From Amycolatopsis camponoti (GTDB lineage: Bacteria; Actinomycetota; Actinomycetes; Mycobacteriales; Pseudonocardiaceae), in the NCBI RefSeq assembly GCF_902497555.1, contig NZ_CABVGP010000001.1, positions 2,336,501 through 2,400,500 on the forward strand: DNA of 64,000 nucleotides, read 5' to 3'. Shown one piece after another: positions 28,512 through 37,064 of the stretch (position 1 is its first letter; every line of letters begins with the position of its first letter). The notes beneath the pieces are model-generated. The model ran no database searches, was not told the DNA's origin, and saw only the letters and a list, made by a program, of their open reading frames with translations. The position numbers and the translations under genes are program-made.

Positions 28512-29125
28512 GGCCGCGCCTCGGCAAGGACCGGGTCCTGGCCGTGCTGGCGGCCGTCGTGGTCCTCGGCCTGCTGGCGTTCATCGGCCGCGGGAAGGTG
28601 TCGCTCGACACGAACGAGCTGCTCGGCACTGCCTGCGCGATTCCCACCCGGATCACTGCGGTCCCGGGCCCGGCCCCGGACGGCGGTGTCGTGCGGGTCG
28701 CCGAACAGGGCCCGGGCGCGGCTGAGCTGGAGAACACGAGCACCCTGGCTGCTTACCGGATTCCGGTGATGTCGGGCGCCCGGACGGTGGAAGTGCCGCT
28801 GCTGCTGCCGGGGGAGCGGATCGGCGTCGCCCTGGACCGGCCCGAGCCGGGCCCGGCGACGTGGCTGCCCCCGGAGTCCCTCGGCGGCTTCACCCCGGTG
28901 ACGGCGACCATCGTTCCCGGCGGCGTCCGCTACCACTCGGCGAACTGCCGGGCGCTGACCAGCCACGGCGCGGCCGTCCTCCACCGGGACGCGAACGGCC
29001 GGCTCACCGGTGGCGAGCAACTGCGTGCGGCGAGCGTGTCGTGCGCGGTGGGGGAGAAGGAACTGCCGGTCGTCGTCGCGGCCGGCAGTGAGGTCTACCC
29101 GTACTGCGCCCTCGGGGCGGAATGA
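28508..29125 (+). CDS. Hypothetical membrane-anchored or secreted protein
   Basis: This 205-residue protein has a single N-terminal hydrophobic segment (about residues 10-25) after a basic start, which fits a signal anchor, and then an extracellular domain of unknown family. The mature part has four Cys (TACAIPT, SANCRAL, VSCAVG, YPYCALG) that could form two disulfides. ATG 28508 overlaps the upstream stop. No function can be assigned. Confidence 0.7.
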   Translation: MRPRLGKDRVLAVLAAVVVLGLLAFIGRGKVSLDTNELLGTACAIPTRITAVPGPAPDGGVVRVAEQGPGAAELENTSTLAAYRIPVMSGARTVEVPLLLPGERIGVALDRPEPGPATWLPPESLGGFTPVTATIVPGGVRYHSANCRALTSHGAAVLHRDANGRLTGGEQLRAASVSCAVGEKELPVVVAAGSEVYPYCALGAE

Positions 29126-29186
29126 TCCTGCCGCCGGGGCCGTTAGACTTGACCGGCTCTTTTCCTTGAGGCGAAAGCAGGATCTC

Positions 29187-31430
29187 TTGTCCGTGTCCTC
29201 GGACGGCTTCATCGCCGAGCTCGCCCGCGAGCAGGCGTACGTGACCACCCTCTACGCGAAGCTCGACGCCGAACGCGCCGAGGCCCAGCGGCGTCTCGAC
29301 GACACCCTCCGCCAGACCGGCGGCACCCCGCAGGCCCGCACCGAACGCGACGTCGCCACCACCCTCTACACCGACCGGCTCGCCCAGCTCGGCTCCGTCG
29401 AGCAGGGCCTGGCCTTCGGGCGACTCGACTTCGTCCCCGGCAATGCCGAGGAGACCACCTACATCGGCCGGCTCGGGCTGTTCGACGAAGACGACGACTA
29501 CCGGCCGCTGCTCGTCGACTGGCGGGCGCCCGTCGCGCGGCCCTTCTACCTCGCCACCGCCGCCTCGCCCGACGGCGTGCGGCGGCGACGGCACCTGCGG
29601 TCGCTGACCCGCAAGGTCACCGGCTTCGACGACGAGATCCTCGACCTCACCGCCGCCGACCAGGGCCAGGACCTCGGGCTGGCCGGCGAGGCCGCGCTGC
29701 TCGCCGCCCTCGAACAGCGGCGCACCGGCGAGATGAGCGACATCGTCGCGACCATCCAGGCCGAGCAGGACCGCATCATCCGCGCGCCGCTGGGCGGCGT
29801 CATGGTCGTGCAGGGCGGGCCGGGCACCGGCAAGACCGCCGTCGCGCTGCACCGCGCGGCCTACCTGCTCTACACGCACCGCCAGCAGCTCACGACCCGC
29901 GGCGTGCTCGTCGTCGGGCCGAACAGCACGTTCCTGCGCTACATCGGCCAGGTGCTGCCGTCGCTCGGCGAGACCGGCGTGCTGCTCGCCACCGTCGGGC
30001 AGCTCTACCCGGGCCTGGACGCCGACGGCGTCGAGCCGCGCGAGACCACCGAGGTCAAGGGCCGGCTCGTGATGGCCGAGGTGCTGGCCAACGCCGTCCG
30101 CGATCGCCAGCGCGTGCCCGAGCCCGTCATGGAGATCGAGTACGAGCACGTCGTGCTGCGGCTGGACCGGAAGACGTGCACCGACGCCCGGACCCGCGCC
30201 CGCCGGTCGCGCCGGCCGCACAACCCGGCGCGGCGGCTGTTCGTCTCCGACGTCCTCGACGCGCTGACCCGCCAGGCCGCCCGGAAGCTGGGCGACGACC
30301 TCCTCGACGGGCAGGACCTGCAGGACATCCGCGCCGAGCTGGCCGCGGACGAGCACGTCACGGCCGCCATCGACTCGCTGTGGCCGGTGCTGACCCCGGA
30401 AGGCGTGCTCGACGACCTGTTCGCCGACCGCGAACGGCTCTCCGGCGCGGCCCGGAAGCTGCTTTCGCCCGAAGACCGCGCCCTGCTGGAGAGCGGCCGC
30501 GACACGAAGTGGACGCCGGCCGACGTGCCGCTGCTCGACGAGCTGGCCGAGCTGATCGGCGTCGACGACACCGAGGCCCGCGTCGAGCGCAAACGCCGTG
30601 AGCGCGAAGACCGCGCGTACGCCGAGGGCGTGCTCGACATCCTCGAGCAGGACGAGGAGATCATCGACGAGGAGCTGCTGCGCGTCTCCGACGTCCTCGA
30701 CGCCGAGCTGTTCGCCGAGCGCCAGGTGGAGCGCAGCGAGCTGACCGCGGCCCAGCGTGCCGCGCAGGACCGGACCTGGACGTTCGGGCACGTGATCGTC
30801 GACGAGGCCCAGGAGCTGTCGGCGATGGACTGGCGGCTGCTGATGCGGCGTTCGCCGAACCGGTCGATGACGCTGGTCGGAGACGTCGCCCAGACGGGTG
30901 CGGCCGGGGGAGCGCGGTCGTGGGGCGAGGCGCTCTCGCCGTACGTCGCGGACCGGTGGCGGCTCGAGCAGCTGACCGTGAACTACCGCACGCCCGCGGA
31001 GATCATGGCGGTCGCGGCCCGGGTGCTCGCGGAGGTCGACCCGGCGTTGTCCGCGCCGTCTTCGGTGCGGGAGACCGGGGTGGCGCCGTGGTCGGCGCGG
31101 CCTTCGTCCTTGGCCTCGGAGCTGCCAGGGCTGGTCGAGCGTGAACTGTCCGAAGTGGACGGTGGGACGGTGGCGGTCTTGGTGCCCGCGGCCCGGTTCG
31201 ACGAGGTCTCGTCGTGGCTTTCGGAGCACGACGAGCGGCTGAGCGTGCTGACCGTCGAGCGGGCGAAGGGCCTGGAGTTCGACTCGGTGGTGCTGGTCGC
31301 GCCGGACGAGGTCGTCTCGGGTTCGCCGCGCGGGCTCAACGACCTGTATGTGGCCTTGACGCGCGCTACGCGGCGGCTCGGCGTGGTCGCCACGGGTGAC
31401 GACGTCCCGGCACTCTCCGTGCTTGGCTAG
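29187..31430 (+). CDS. helD: HelD-like superfamily 1 ATPase (RNA polymerase recycling factor)
   Basis: This 747-residue UvrD/Rep-like protein has the size and plan of actinobacterial HelD, which removes stalled RNA polymerase from DNA. The N-terminal part is a long coiled coil (residues 1-60). Walker A, GGPGTGKTAVALHRAAYL, has K216 and is followed by VLVVGPNSTFLRYIGQVLPS, typical of HelD. A large helical insertion follows. Walker B is VIVDEAQELSAMDWRLLMRR (D539, E540), and the C-terminal motor lobe carries VERAKGLEFDSVVLV. TTG 29187 has AGGA 6 bases upstream; GTG 29193 is an alternative. TAGACT at 29144-29149 is a -10 candidate. I see no rifamycin-associated (RAE) palindrome upstream. Confidence 0.9.
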   Translation: MSVSSDGFIAELAREQAYVTTLYAKLDAERAEAQRRLDDTLRQTGGTPQARTERDVATTLYTDRLAQLGSVEQGLAFGRLDFVPGNAEETTYIGRLGLFDEDDDYRPLLVDWRAPVARPFYLATAASPDGVRRRRHLRSLTRKVTGFDDEILDLTAADQGQDLGLAGEAALLAALEQRRTGEMSDIVATIQAEQDRIIRAPLGGVMVVQGGPGTGKTAVALHRAAYLLYTHRQQLTTRGVLVVGPNSTFLRYIGQVLPSLGETGVLLATVGQLYPGLDADGVEPRETTEVKGRLVMAEVLANAVRDRQRVPEPVMEIEYEHVVLRLDRKTCTDARTRARRSRRPHNPARRLFVSDVLDALTRQAARKLGDDLLDGQDLQDIRAELAADEHVTAAIDSLWPVLTPEGVLDDLFADRERLSGAARKLLSPEDRALLESGRDTKWTPADVPLLDELAELIGVDDTEARVERKRREREDRAYAEGVLDILEQDEEIIDEELLRVSDVLDAELFAERQVERSELTAAQRAAQDRTWTFGHVIVDEAQELSAMDWRLLMRRSPNRSMTLVGDVAQTGAAGGARSWGEALSPYVADRWRLEQLTVNYRTPAEIMAVAARVLAEVDPALSAPSSVRETGVAPWSARPSSLASELPGLVERELSEVDGGTVAVLVPAARFDEVSSWLSEHDERLSVLTVERAKGLEFDSVVLVAPDEVVSGSPRGLNDLYVALTRATRRLGVVATGDDVPALSVLG

Positions 31431-31433
31431 GGT
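31428..31433 (+). promoter_or_regulatory. -10 element of the FKBP lipoprotein gene, overlapping the helD stop codon
   Basis: TAGGGT begins with the helD stop codon TAG and lies 7 bp before ATG 31441, giving a near-leaderless transcript for the next gene. Confidence 0.45.
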
Positions 31434-31440
31434 GCCCGGC

Positions 31441-32001
31441 ATGCAGAAGATCGGGAAGATCGTGGTCACCGCCGCGGCGGCGTTGTCGCTGGCCGCGTGC
31501 GGCCAGGCCGCCAAGACCCAGACGGCCGCGCCGGCGGGACCGTCCGTGCCGCCGTCGTCGGACGCCGCCCAGGCGCCCCAGAGCAAGGGCCGCGAGTGCA
31601 CGGCGGACGACATCAAGACGACGGGCAAGTTCGGCGAGGTGCCGACCATCACCATCCCCGACGACTGCGACCCGCCGAAGAAGTTGATCACGAAGGACCT
31701 GTCCGAGGGCACCGGCGGCGCGGCCAAGGCCGGGCAGCAGCTGAAGATGAACTACCTGCTGGTGACGTGGTCGGACAAGCAGAAGCTGGACAGCTCGTTC
31801 GACCGCGGCGAGACGTTCGACCTGAACCTGGGCGCGGGCGAGGTCATCCCGGGCTGGGACAAGGGCCTGGAGGGCATCAAGCAGGGCGGCCGCCGCCTGC
31901 TGATCATCCCGCCGGACCTCGCGTACGGCGAGGGCGGCCGCGGCATCAAGCCGAACGAGACGCTGGTCTTCGTCACCGACGCGGTTTCGGTTCCGACCTG
32001 A
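31441..32001 (+). CDS. FKBP-type peptidyl-prolyl isomerase, lipoprotein
   Basis: This 186-residue protein has a lipoprotein signal (LSLAAC, lipidated Cys20), a Pro/Ala/Ser-rich linker to about residue 50, and a C-terminal FKBP domain. The domain has conserved pieces: FDRGETFDLNLGAGEVIPGW, DKGLEGIKQGGRRLLIIPP, LAYGEGG and a final TLVFVTDAVSV strand. It would help proline isomerisation and folding of exported proteins at the outer face of the membrane. It probably has its own leaderless promoter. A perfect hairpin follows. Confidence 0.92.
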   Translation: MQKIGKIVVTAAAALSLAACGQAAKTQTAAPAGPSVPPSSDAAQAPQSKGRECTADDIKTTGKFGEVPTITIPDDCDPPKKLITKDLSEGTGGAAKAGQQLKMNYLLVTWSDKQKLDSSFDRGETFDLNLGAGEVIPGWDKGLEGIKQGGRRLLIIPPDLAYGEGGRGIKPNETLVFVTDAVSVPT

Positions 32002-32020
32002 GCCGCCCGGTCCGTGAATG

Positions 32021-32055
32021 GTCGCATTGAGGGAATCGAAGTCCCTCAATGCGAC
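32021..32055. terminator. Bidirectional hairpin between convergent FKBP and quinone reductase genes
   Basis: A perfect 14-bp inverted repeat, GTCGCATTGAGGGA at 32021-32034 and TCCCTCAATGCGAC at 32042-32055, has a 7-nt loop. There is no T-tract on either side, so it acts either as an atypical terminator or as a 3'-end stabiliser for both transcripts. Confidence 0.75.
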
Positions 32056-32065
32056 ATCCACGGCT

Positions 32066-33034
32066 TTACGGGATGAGCAGCAGCTTGCCGGTCGTGCGGC
32101 GGCCCTGAAGGTCCTCGTGAGCCTTGCGCGCGTCCGCGAGCGGGTACTTGCCGCCGATGCGGACCGTGAGGTCGCCCGCCAGGATCGCGTCGAACAGCTC
32201 CTTCGACCGCCAGTCGATCTCCTCGCGGCTGCGCGTGTAGTGCGCCGACGTCGGGCGGGTCAGGTACAGCGAGCCGCCGGAGTTGAGACGCTGCGGGTCG
32301 ATCGGCGGGACCGGGCCGCTGGCCGCGCCGAACAGCGCGAGCAGGCCGCGGATCTTGAGGCTGGCCAGGCTGCCGTCGACGGTGTCCTTGCCGACGCCGT
32401 CGTACACGACGTCGACACCCTCGCCGCCGGTCAGCTCGCGGGTGACCTTCGCGAAGTCGTCCCGGTCGTAGCGGATCACCTCGTCGGCGCCGGCCTCACG
32501 GGCGAGCTTCTCCTTCTCCTCGGTCGACACGGTGCCGATCACGCGGGCGCCGCGCGCCTTCGCCAGCTGCACCAGCAGCAGGCCGACGCCGCCCGCGGCC
32601 GCGTGCACCAGCACGTCGTGGCCGGGCTTGACCTCGAACGTCGACGCGACCAGGTAGTGCGCGGTCATGCCCTGCAGCATGATCGCGGCGGCCGTCTCCA
32701 GCGAGACACCTTCGGGTACCTTCACGGCGATCGACGCGGGGACGACCTTGCGCGCGGCGTAGCTGCCGAGGTCGCCTTGCCAGGCGACGCGGTCGCCGGC
32801 CTCGAACCCGGTGTCCGCGCCCGCCTCGACCACCGTCCCCGCGCCCTCGAGGCCGAGCACGAACGGCAGGTCGATCGGGTAGATGCCCTGGCGCTGGTAG
32901 GTGTCGATGTAGTTGACGCCGGCCGCGGCGACGTCGACCAGCAGCTCGCCGGCCTCCGGGGCGCGGACGTCCACTTCGGCCGCTTCGAGCACTTCCGGGC
33001 CGCCGGTCTTCGTCACCTGCACTGCGGTGGGCAT
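32066..33034 (-). CDS. qor: NADPH:quinone oxidoreductase, zinc-independent MDR family
   Basis: This 322-residue protein of the medium-chain reductase superfamily lacks the structural and catalytic zinc Cys sets, as in quinone oxidoreductase 1 (Qor). Visible parts are GVNYIDTYQRQGIYPIDLPF, LGLEGAGTVVEAG, the NADPH-binding VLVHAAAGGVGLLLVQLAKA and GKLLLIP at the C-terminus. GAGGAGG precedes ATG 33034. It reduces quinones by hydride transfer from NADPH in the cytosol. A qor gene sits at this position in mycobacteria too (from memory). Confidence 0.93.
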   Translation of the reverse strand: MPTAVQVTKTGGPEVLEAAEVDVRAPEAGELLVDVAAAGVNYIDTYQRQGIYPIDLPFVLGLEGAGTVVEAGADTGFEAGDRVAWQGDLGSYAARKVVPASIAVKVPEGVSLETAAAIMLQGMTAHYLVASTFEVKPGHDVLVHAAAGGVGLLLVQLAKARGARVIGTVSTEEKEKLAREAGADEVIRYDRDDFAKVTRELTGGEGVDVVYDGVGKDTVDGSLASLKIRGLLALFGAASGPVPPIDPQRLNSGGSLYLTRPTSAHYTRSREEIDWRSKELFDAILAGDLTVRIGGKYPLADARKAHEDLQGRRTTGKLLLIP

Positions 33035-33125
33035 GCGTCCTCCTCGGGTCGGTTCTCCCAGGCACAACTATGGCCGACGCCACGCTGTTCCGCGTTCCGG
33101 CGCGTCTTTGGTTATCGTTCGGGAC

Positions 33126-33425
33126 GTGTCTGATTCCGAAGAGACTGTTTCGCCGACCAGCGCGCAGCTGGGCGCGGCGCGCAAGTTCGTGAAGGCGCAC
33201 GGCAAGCCGTCCCGCGCGGTGGTGGAGAACATCGGCCGGGCGGGCGCGCGTGTGGTGCTGGTCGGCGCCGACGGCGCCCTCGGCGACGTCGTGGTGCCGT
33301 CCGTGGCCACCGGCGAGGCGCTGATCGAGGCGGTCGAGGACCTCTCCCCGGCGACGTGGGACGCGGAGACGGTCAAGGCGACGAAGATCGGCCCGGAGCA
33401 CCGCCGCAAGATGGCCGGCCGGTGA
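33126..33425 (+). CDS. Small conserved hypothetical protein (99 residues)
   Basis: I do not recognise this family. The protein is short, charged and without membrane segments, and includes ARKFVKAHGKPSRAVVENIG and a basic C-terminus, GPEHRRKMAGR. GTG 33126 lies 7 bp after TATCGT (33113-33118), so it may be leaderless. Its stop overlaps the ATP-grasp gene start (GTGA), which suggests the two work together. Confidence 0.7.
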   Translation: MSDSEETVSPTSAQLGAARKFVKAHGKPSRAVVENIGRAGARVVLVGADGALGDVVVPSVATGEALIEAVEDLSPATWDAETVKATKIGPEHRRKMAGR

Positions 33426-34282
33426 ACCGCACAGCGATCCTGGTCGGCTGCGCGGAGCTTCCTTCCGGTGACGGCGACGACGACGCTCTGGTGCCTGCTT
33501 TGTCTTCGCTGGGCTTCTCGGTGTCGTGGGCAGCGTGGGACTCGGACGCCGCGTTCGAGGACGCCGACGCGGTGATCCTGCGCGCGACGTGGGACTACCC
33601 GTCGCGGCGTTCGGAGTTCCTCGCGTGGTGCGAGTCGGTCCCGTCTCTCTTCAACTCCGCGGCGGTCGTGCGCTGGAACACGGACAAGTCGTACCTTGTC
33701 GAGCTGCTCGACGCGGGTTTGGCGGTGGTCCCGACGACGCTGGTCTCGCCGGGTGACGACGCACGCTTCCCGTCCTCGGACTTCGTGGTGAAGCCATCGG
33801 TGGGCGCGGGTTCGCGCGGCGCGGCCCGGTTCGCTGCTGGTGAGGACGCCTCCGCGCACGTGGCGACCTTGCATGCCGAGGGCCACACGGCGCTGATCCA
33901 GCCGTACCAGTCCAGTGTGGACACTTCCGGTGAGCTGGCTCTGGTGTATATCGGCGGGTTCTACTCGCACGCGTTCACCAAGAGCGCGATGCTGGGGTCC
34001 GAAGTGGACTCGTCGGGGCTGTACCTGTCGGAGAAGCTGGCTCCGGCTTCGCCGCCCGCCGACGCGGTCGCGTTGGCCGAGGACGTGCTGGACGCGGCGT
34101 CGGCGTTGCTGGGGATCCTGCGGGCCGAGCTGCTGTACGCGCGGGTGGACGTGGTCCGCGGTGCGGACGGGAAGCCGTTGCTGCTGGAGCTGGAGCTGAC
34201 GGAACCGTCGCTGGGCTTCCGTCAGACGGACCCGTCGGCGGCGCTGCGGTTCGCCTCGGCGGTGCGGCAGCAACTGGCGTAG
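33422..34282 (+). CDS. ATP-grasp superfamily protein
   Basis: This 286-residue protein has the ATP-grasp fold pattern: the N-terminal AILVGCAEL, AVILRATWDYPSRRSEFLAWC, a central domain with FVVKPSVGAGSRGAARF (the lysine and glycine loop that clamps ATP), and a metal-binding end with RVDVVRGADGKPLLLELELTEPSLGF. This subgroup is related to RimK and D-cycloserine-type ligases and would join a carboxylate to an amine or similar nucleophile. The substrates are unknown. The start overlaps the upstream small gene (GTGA). Confidence 0.85.
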   Translation: MNRTAILVGCAELPSGDGDDDALVPALSSLGFSVSWAAWDSDAAFEDADAVILRATWDYPSRRSEFLAWCESVPSLFNSAAVVRWNTDKSYLVELLDAGLAVVPTTLVSPGDDARFPSSDFVVKPSVGAGSRGAARFAAGEDASAHVATLHAEGHTALIQPYQSSVDTSGELALVYIGGFYSHAFTKSAMLGSEVDSSGLYLSEKLAPASPPADAVALAEDVLDAASALLGILRAELLYARVDVVRGADGKPLLLELELTEPSLGFRQTDPSAALRFASAVRQQLA

Positions 34283-34444
34283 TCATCGCACGGCGGCCAG
34301 CGCGAGGGCGACGATGGCGCCGATCGTCGTCACGGCGATCGAGCCGGTGAGCAGGTAGAGCCCGCCGATCCCGCTCAAGCCGACTTTGATCAATTCCCGT
34401 GCGCCGCGGTTCCGCGCGGGTTTGCTTGTCCTGCCCTTGGTCAC
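34283..34444 (-). CDS. Tiny single-pass membrane protein (53 residues)
   Basis: The minus-strand frame from GTG 34444 to TGA 34283 encodes 53 residues: a basic N-terminal tail ([18 protein letters not shown]) followed by one or two short hydrophobic segments ([17 protein letters not shown] and [11 protein letters not shown]) and a final Arg. AAAGGGG lies 7 bp before the GTG. The stop codon abuts the stop of the convergent ATP-grasp gene. The function is unknown. Coding is supported by the Shine-Dalgarno and the basic-then-hydrophobic composition. Confidence 0.6.
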   Translation of the reverse strand: MTKGRTSKPARNRGARELIKVGLSGIGGLYLLTGSIAVTTIGAIVALALAAVR

Positions 34445-34619
34445 TGTGCTACCCCTTTATTGGTGTGCTAGTACGCCCCAGGCAATGGTGACCGGCGGTG
34501 AGCCGGGCCGGAACTGATCTTTTGTTTTCGGGCCGGTTTTTTCGTTTCCGGAGTGTTGTCGTCGCTTATCTCGCCGTTGCCGGGGAATTGTCGATCTTCG
34601 TCCGGGTAGCGGAGGCGTC

Positions 34620-35756
34620 ATGACCGTCGAGAAGGGGGCTTCACCGTCGGTCGAAGCCGCGCTGCGCTGGCTGGCGACCCGCAAGGACGGCGTGCCCCTG
34701 CGCTTTCTCCGCGACGCGATCGAAAAACCGGCGAGCGAGGCGGCGCCTGTGCTCTGCTCATTGGTGACGCCGACAGCGTCGCTCCCCGAGGCAACGGTGG
34801 AGTCGCGCGCGCTCGCGTCGTGGGGACTGATGTTCGACGAGATCAACGCAGCCGCGGATGCCCGCCGCCACAGCACCCTCACGGCGGCGTTCCGCGTGCC
34901 GCCGGCGCCGGGCGGAACCGCGTGGAAGAGCACGTTGAACGATCGTTTCAAGCAGTTGCTGCTGCTGCCGGGTGTCTTCGGCGACCCGCCGCCCACGACC
35001 ACGGCGCCGATGCACCAAGCCTGGCGACGCGCGCTCGAGGACCTTGCCGGCCGCTTGGAGGCGAAGCTCGCCTCGCTGACGGGGGCGGACTGGCAGCCCT
35101 ACATCGACATCGGACGAGCGGCGGTGGAAGTCGTGACCGGGCGCGTCGCCTGGCGGGCCCGGGCCGCGTCGAGAGGGGCGCAGCCGGTGTTCGTGGAACG
35201 CATGCTCGTCACGGCGGTCATGCACCGCCGGACGGTGCAGCGCCGCATCACCGAACGCGATATCGCCGCCTGCGAGGACGGCGTCGACGGCTATGAAGCT
35301 CACGCGCTGATCGGCTGGACGCACGACGCGGCGGACATCCCGGTGAGGGCGTTGTGGGCGTGCCGGGTGGTCGCTTCACCCAGGGTGCACCCGGGAGCCC
35401 CAGTGCCGGCGCGCCTGCGCTTTCGCCGGACGCTGCACAAGGGTGAGCGCTACACGTTCGTTTCCGAAGCGCTCGACAGCCGGCTTGACGAGGAACGCGA
35501 GTGGGTCAACGTCGATATCGATCACCACGGCATTGCGCCCGGCGGCCTGACCATCCAGCTGAACTTCGACCCGAAGCACCTTCCCGAGGCGTGCTGGTGG
35601 TACGCCGAGCAGCTCGAATTCGAGCGGACGCAGCAACCGCCCGAAGGTGATCCGCACCTGCTGCCCGTCGGGGACGGGTTCGTCCGGCACACCTTCGCCG
35701 ACGGGTGTCACCCACGGGAGGAGTACGGCATCGCCTTCAGGTGGAAATCCTCGTGA
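34620..35756 (+). CDS. Hypothetical protein (378 residues)
   Basis: I do not recognise this family. A GGAGG Shine-Dalgarno sits 5 bp before ATG 34620. The N-terminal 40 residues (VEAALRWLATRKDGVPLRFLRDAIEK) look like a small helical domain. The middle is helical and rich in Trp/Arg, and the last third reads as beta strands (RLRFRRTLHKGERYTFVSEAL, EWVNVDIDHHG, GGLTIQLNFD). The C-terminal pattern of paired strands is seen in regulators or XRE-associated proteins of actinobacteria, but no DNA-binding motif is evident. It is flanked by tiny membrane-protein genes and has slightly less biased codon use than its neighbours. Confidence 0.75.
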   Translation: MTVEKGASPSVEAALRWLATRKDGVPLRFLRDAIEKPASEAAPVLCSLVTPTASLPEATVESRALASWGLMFDEINAAADARRHSTLTAAFRVPPAPGGTAWKSTLNDRFKQLLLLPGVFGDPPPTTTAPMHQAWRRALEDLAGRLEAKLASLTGADWQPYIDIGRAAVEVVTGRVAWRARAASRGAQPVFVERMLVTAVMHRRTVQRRITERDIAACEDGVDGYEAHALIGWTHDAADIPVRALWACRVVASPRVHPGAPVPARLRFRRTLHKGERYTFVSEALDSRLDEEREWVNVDIDHHGIAPGGLTIQLNFDPKHLPEACWWYAEQLEFERTQQPPEGDPHLLPVGDGFVRHTFADGCHPREEYGIAFRWKSS

Positions 35757-35805
35757 CCGATGCGATCGCGTCGGCCACGAGACCCTCCCTCAAGCGACCG
35801 CTGAA

Positions 35806-35991
35806 CTAGTTACCGGTGTTGCCACCGCCGCCGCCACCGCCGGGAACCGCGATGGTGGTTGTGGTGCTCGCCGGCTCGTCGCCGATCGACTCCACGAAGA
35901 TCGCCGCGGCCACTACGAGGAGCAGAGCGCTCGCCGCGGTGACGATCCGCCGGTCTTTCCCGCGCCCTGTTTTGCCGCTGTCCTTGCTCAT
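35806..35991 (-). CDS. Small membrane-anchored protein with Gly-rich tail (61 residues)
   Basis: ATG 35991 is preceded by AAGGAGA 5 bp upstream. The protein has a basic cytoplasmic start (SKDSGKTGRGKDRR), one hydrophobic helix (IVTAASALLLVVAAAIFV), and a short external tail with Thr and seven consecutive Gly. No known family. It lies between convergent unknown and desaturase genes and is followed by no clear terminator. Confidence 0.65.
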   Translation of the reverse strand: MSKDSGKTGRGKDRRIVTAASALLLVVAAAIFVESIGDEPASTTTTIAVPGGGGGGGNTGN

Positions 35992-36039
35992 CGGTCTCCT
36001 TAGGTGATCGGAATCCGGCTCACCGTAAGAGAAAGCGGT

Positions 36040-36075
36040 CGACACGATCGAGGACTCAGCTGCTCGATCGTGTCG
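36040..36075. terminator. Hairpin downstream of the desaturase gene
   Basis: A perfect 13-bp inverted repeat, CGACACGATCGAG at 36040-36052 and CTCGATCGTGTCG at 36063-36075, has a 10-nt loop and lies 12 bp past the desaturase stop. There is no T-tract, so termination is inferred from position. Confidence 0.7.
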
Positions 36076-36086
36076 TCCCGGGCACA

Positions 36087-37016
36087 TTAAGCTTCTGCGG
36101 TTGCCCGCTTCGCCGCCAAACGATCAGCCCGCGGCCACCGCACGTCGGTCGCCCACCCGAGCTGCTCGAAAGTCCGGATCACCCGAGCCGAAATGTCCAC
36201 CTGCCCCCGCAGCACCCCGTGCCGCGCGCAAGTCGGGTCAGCGTGGTGGGAGTTGTGCCAGCTCTCGCCCATCGAAAGCACCGCCAGCGGCCAAAAGTTG
36301 GCCGCCTTGTCGCGTGAAGCGAACGGCCTTTCCCCGATCAGGTGGCAAATCGAATTAACCGACCACGACACGTGGTGCAGGAAAGCGATCCGCACCAACC
36401 CGGCCCAGAAGAACGCCGTCACCGCGCCCCACCACGACCACGTGAGCAGGCCACCCAGAAGAGCCGGCAGCGCCAGGCTCAGCGTGATCCACAGCCAGAA
36501 GAACCGGTTGACCACCCGCAGATCCCCGTCCGCCACCAGATCCGGCGCGAAACGGTCCGCGTTGGTCACCTCGCGGGAAAACATCCATCCCATGTGCGCG
36601 TGCCAGAACCCGCGCAGCAACGCCGACGGCGACGTGCCGAACAGCCACGGCGAGTGCGGGTCGCCCTCGCGGTCGGCGAACGCGTGGTGCCTGCGGTGGC
36701 TCGCCACCCAGAAGATCACCGAGCCCTGGACCGCCATGCTGCCCGCGATGGCCAGCGCCACCCGCAGGGGCCGGGACGCCTTGAACGCGCCGTGCGTGAA
36801 GTAGCGGTGGTAACCCACCGTCACGCCGAGCGTCGCGAACACGTAGAACACCGCCGCCAGCGCCAGGTCGATCCACGTCATGCCCCAGCCCCACACCAGC
36901 GGGACCGCGACGAGGAGTGCCGCGAACGGCACCAGCAGGAACGTCTTCAGCACGAGCATCTCGCCGGTCCCCCGACGGTGGGAGATGAGCGGCTTGGGCG
37001 CGGAGCGCGTCGTCAT
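36087..37016 (-). CDS. Acyl-CoA (delta-9 type) fatty acid desaturase
   Basis: This membrane di-iron desaturase introduces a double bond into acyl chains. The 309-residue protein has the three diagnostic His boxes: HRYFTH at residues 70-75, HRRHH at 107-111 and HNSHH near 255, plus about four membrane helices. GYHRYFTHGAFKA and ASHRRHHAFADREGDPHSP are typical of acyl-CoA/acyl-lipid delta-9 enzymes. It is probably used to adjust membrane fluidity and needs an electron donor protein that is not encoded here. Confidence 0.93.
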   Translation of the reverse strand: MTTRSAPKPLISHRRGTGEMLVLKTFLLVPFAALLVAVPLVWGWGMTWIDLALAAVFYVFATLGVTVGYHRYFTHGAFKASRPLRVALAIAGSMAVQGSVIFWVASHRRHHAFADREGDPHSPWLFGTSPSALLRGFWHAHMGWMFSREVTNADRFAPDLVADGDLRVVNRFFWLWITLSLALPALLGGLLTWSWWGAVTAFFWAGLVRIAFLHHVSWSVNSICHLIGERPFASRDKAANFWPLAVLSMGESWHNSHHADPTCARHGVLRGQVDISARVIRTFEQLGWATDVRWPRADRLAAKRATAEA

Positions 37017-37064
37017 GCGCAGACCCTATGCGGTGCGAGTTAAGGCGGTGTGACCGGCGGTTGC

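Noticed and set aside
29126..29186. Rifamycin-associated element upstream of the helD gene
   Set aside because: Some actinobacterial helD-type genes are preceded by a conserved RAE palindrome, but no such inverted repeat is visible in this gap.
34500..34545. Terminator-like CCGG...CCGGTTTTTT
   Set aside because: Only four GC pairs plus wobbles form, with a loop over 20 nt, and it lies more than 200 bp past the nearest plus-strand stop, so the evidence is too weak.
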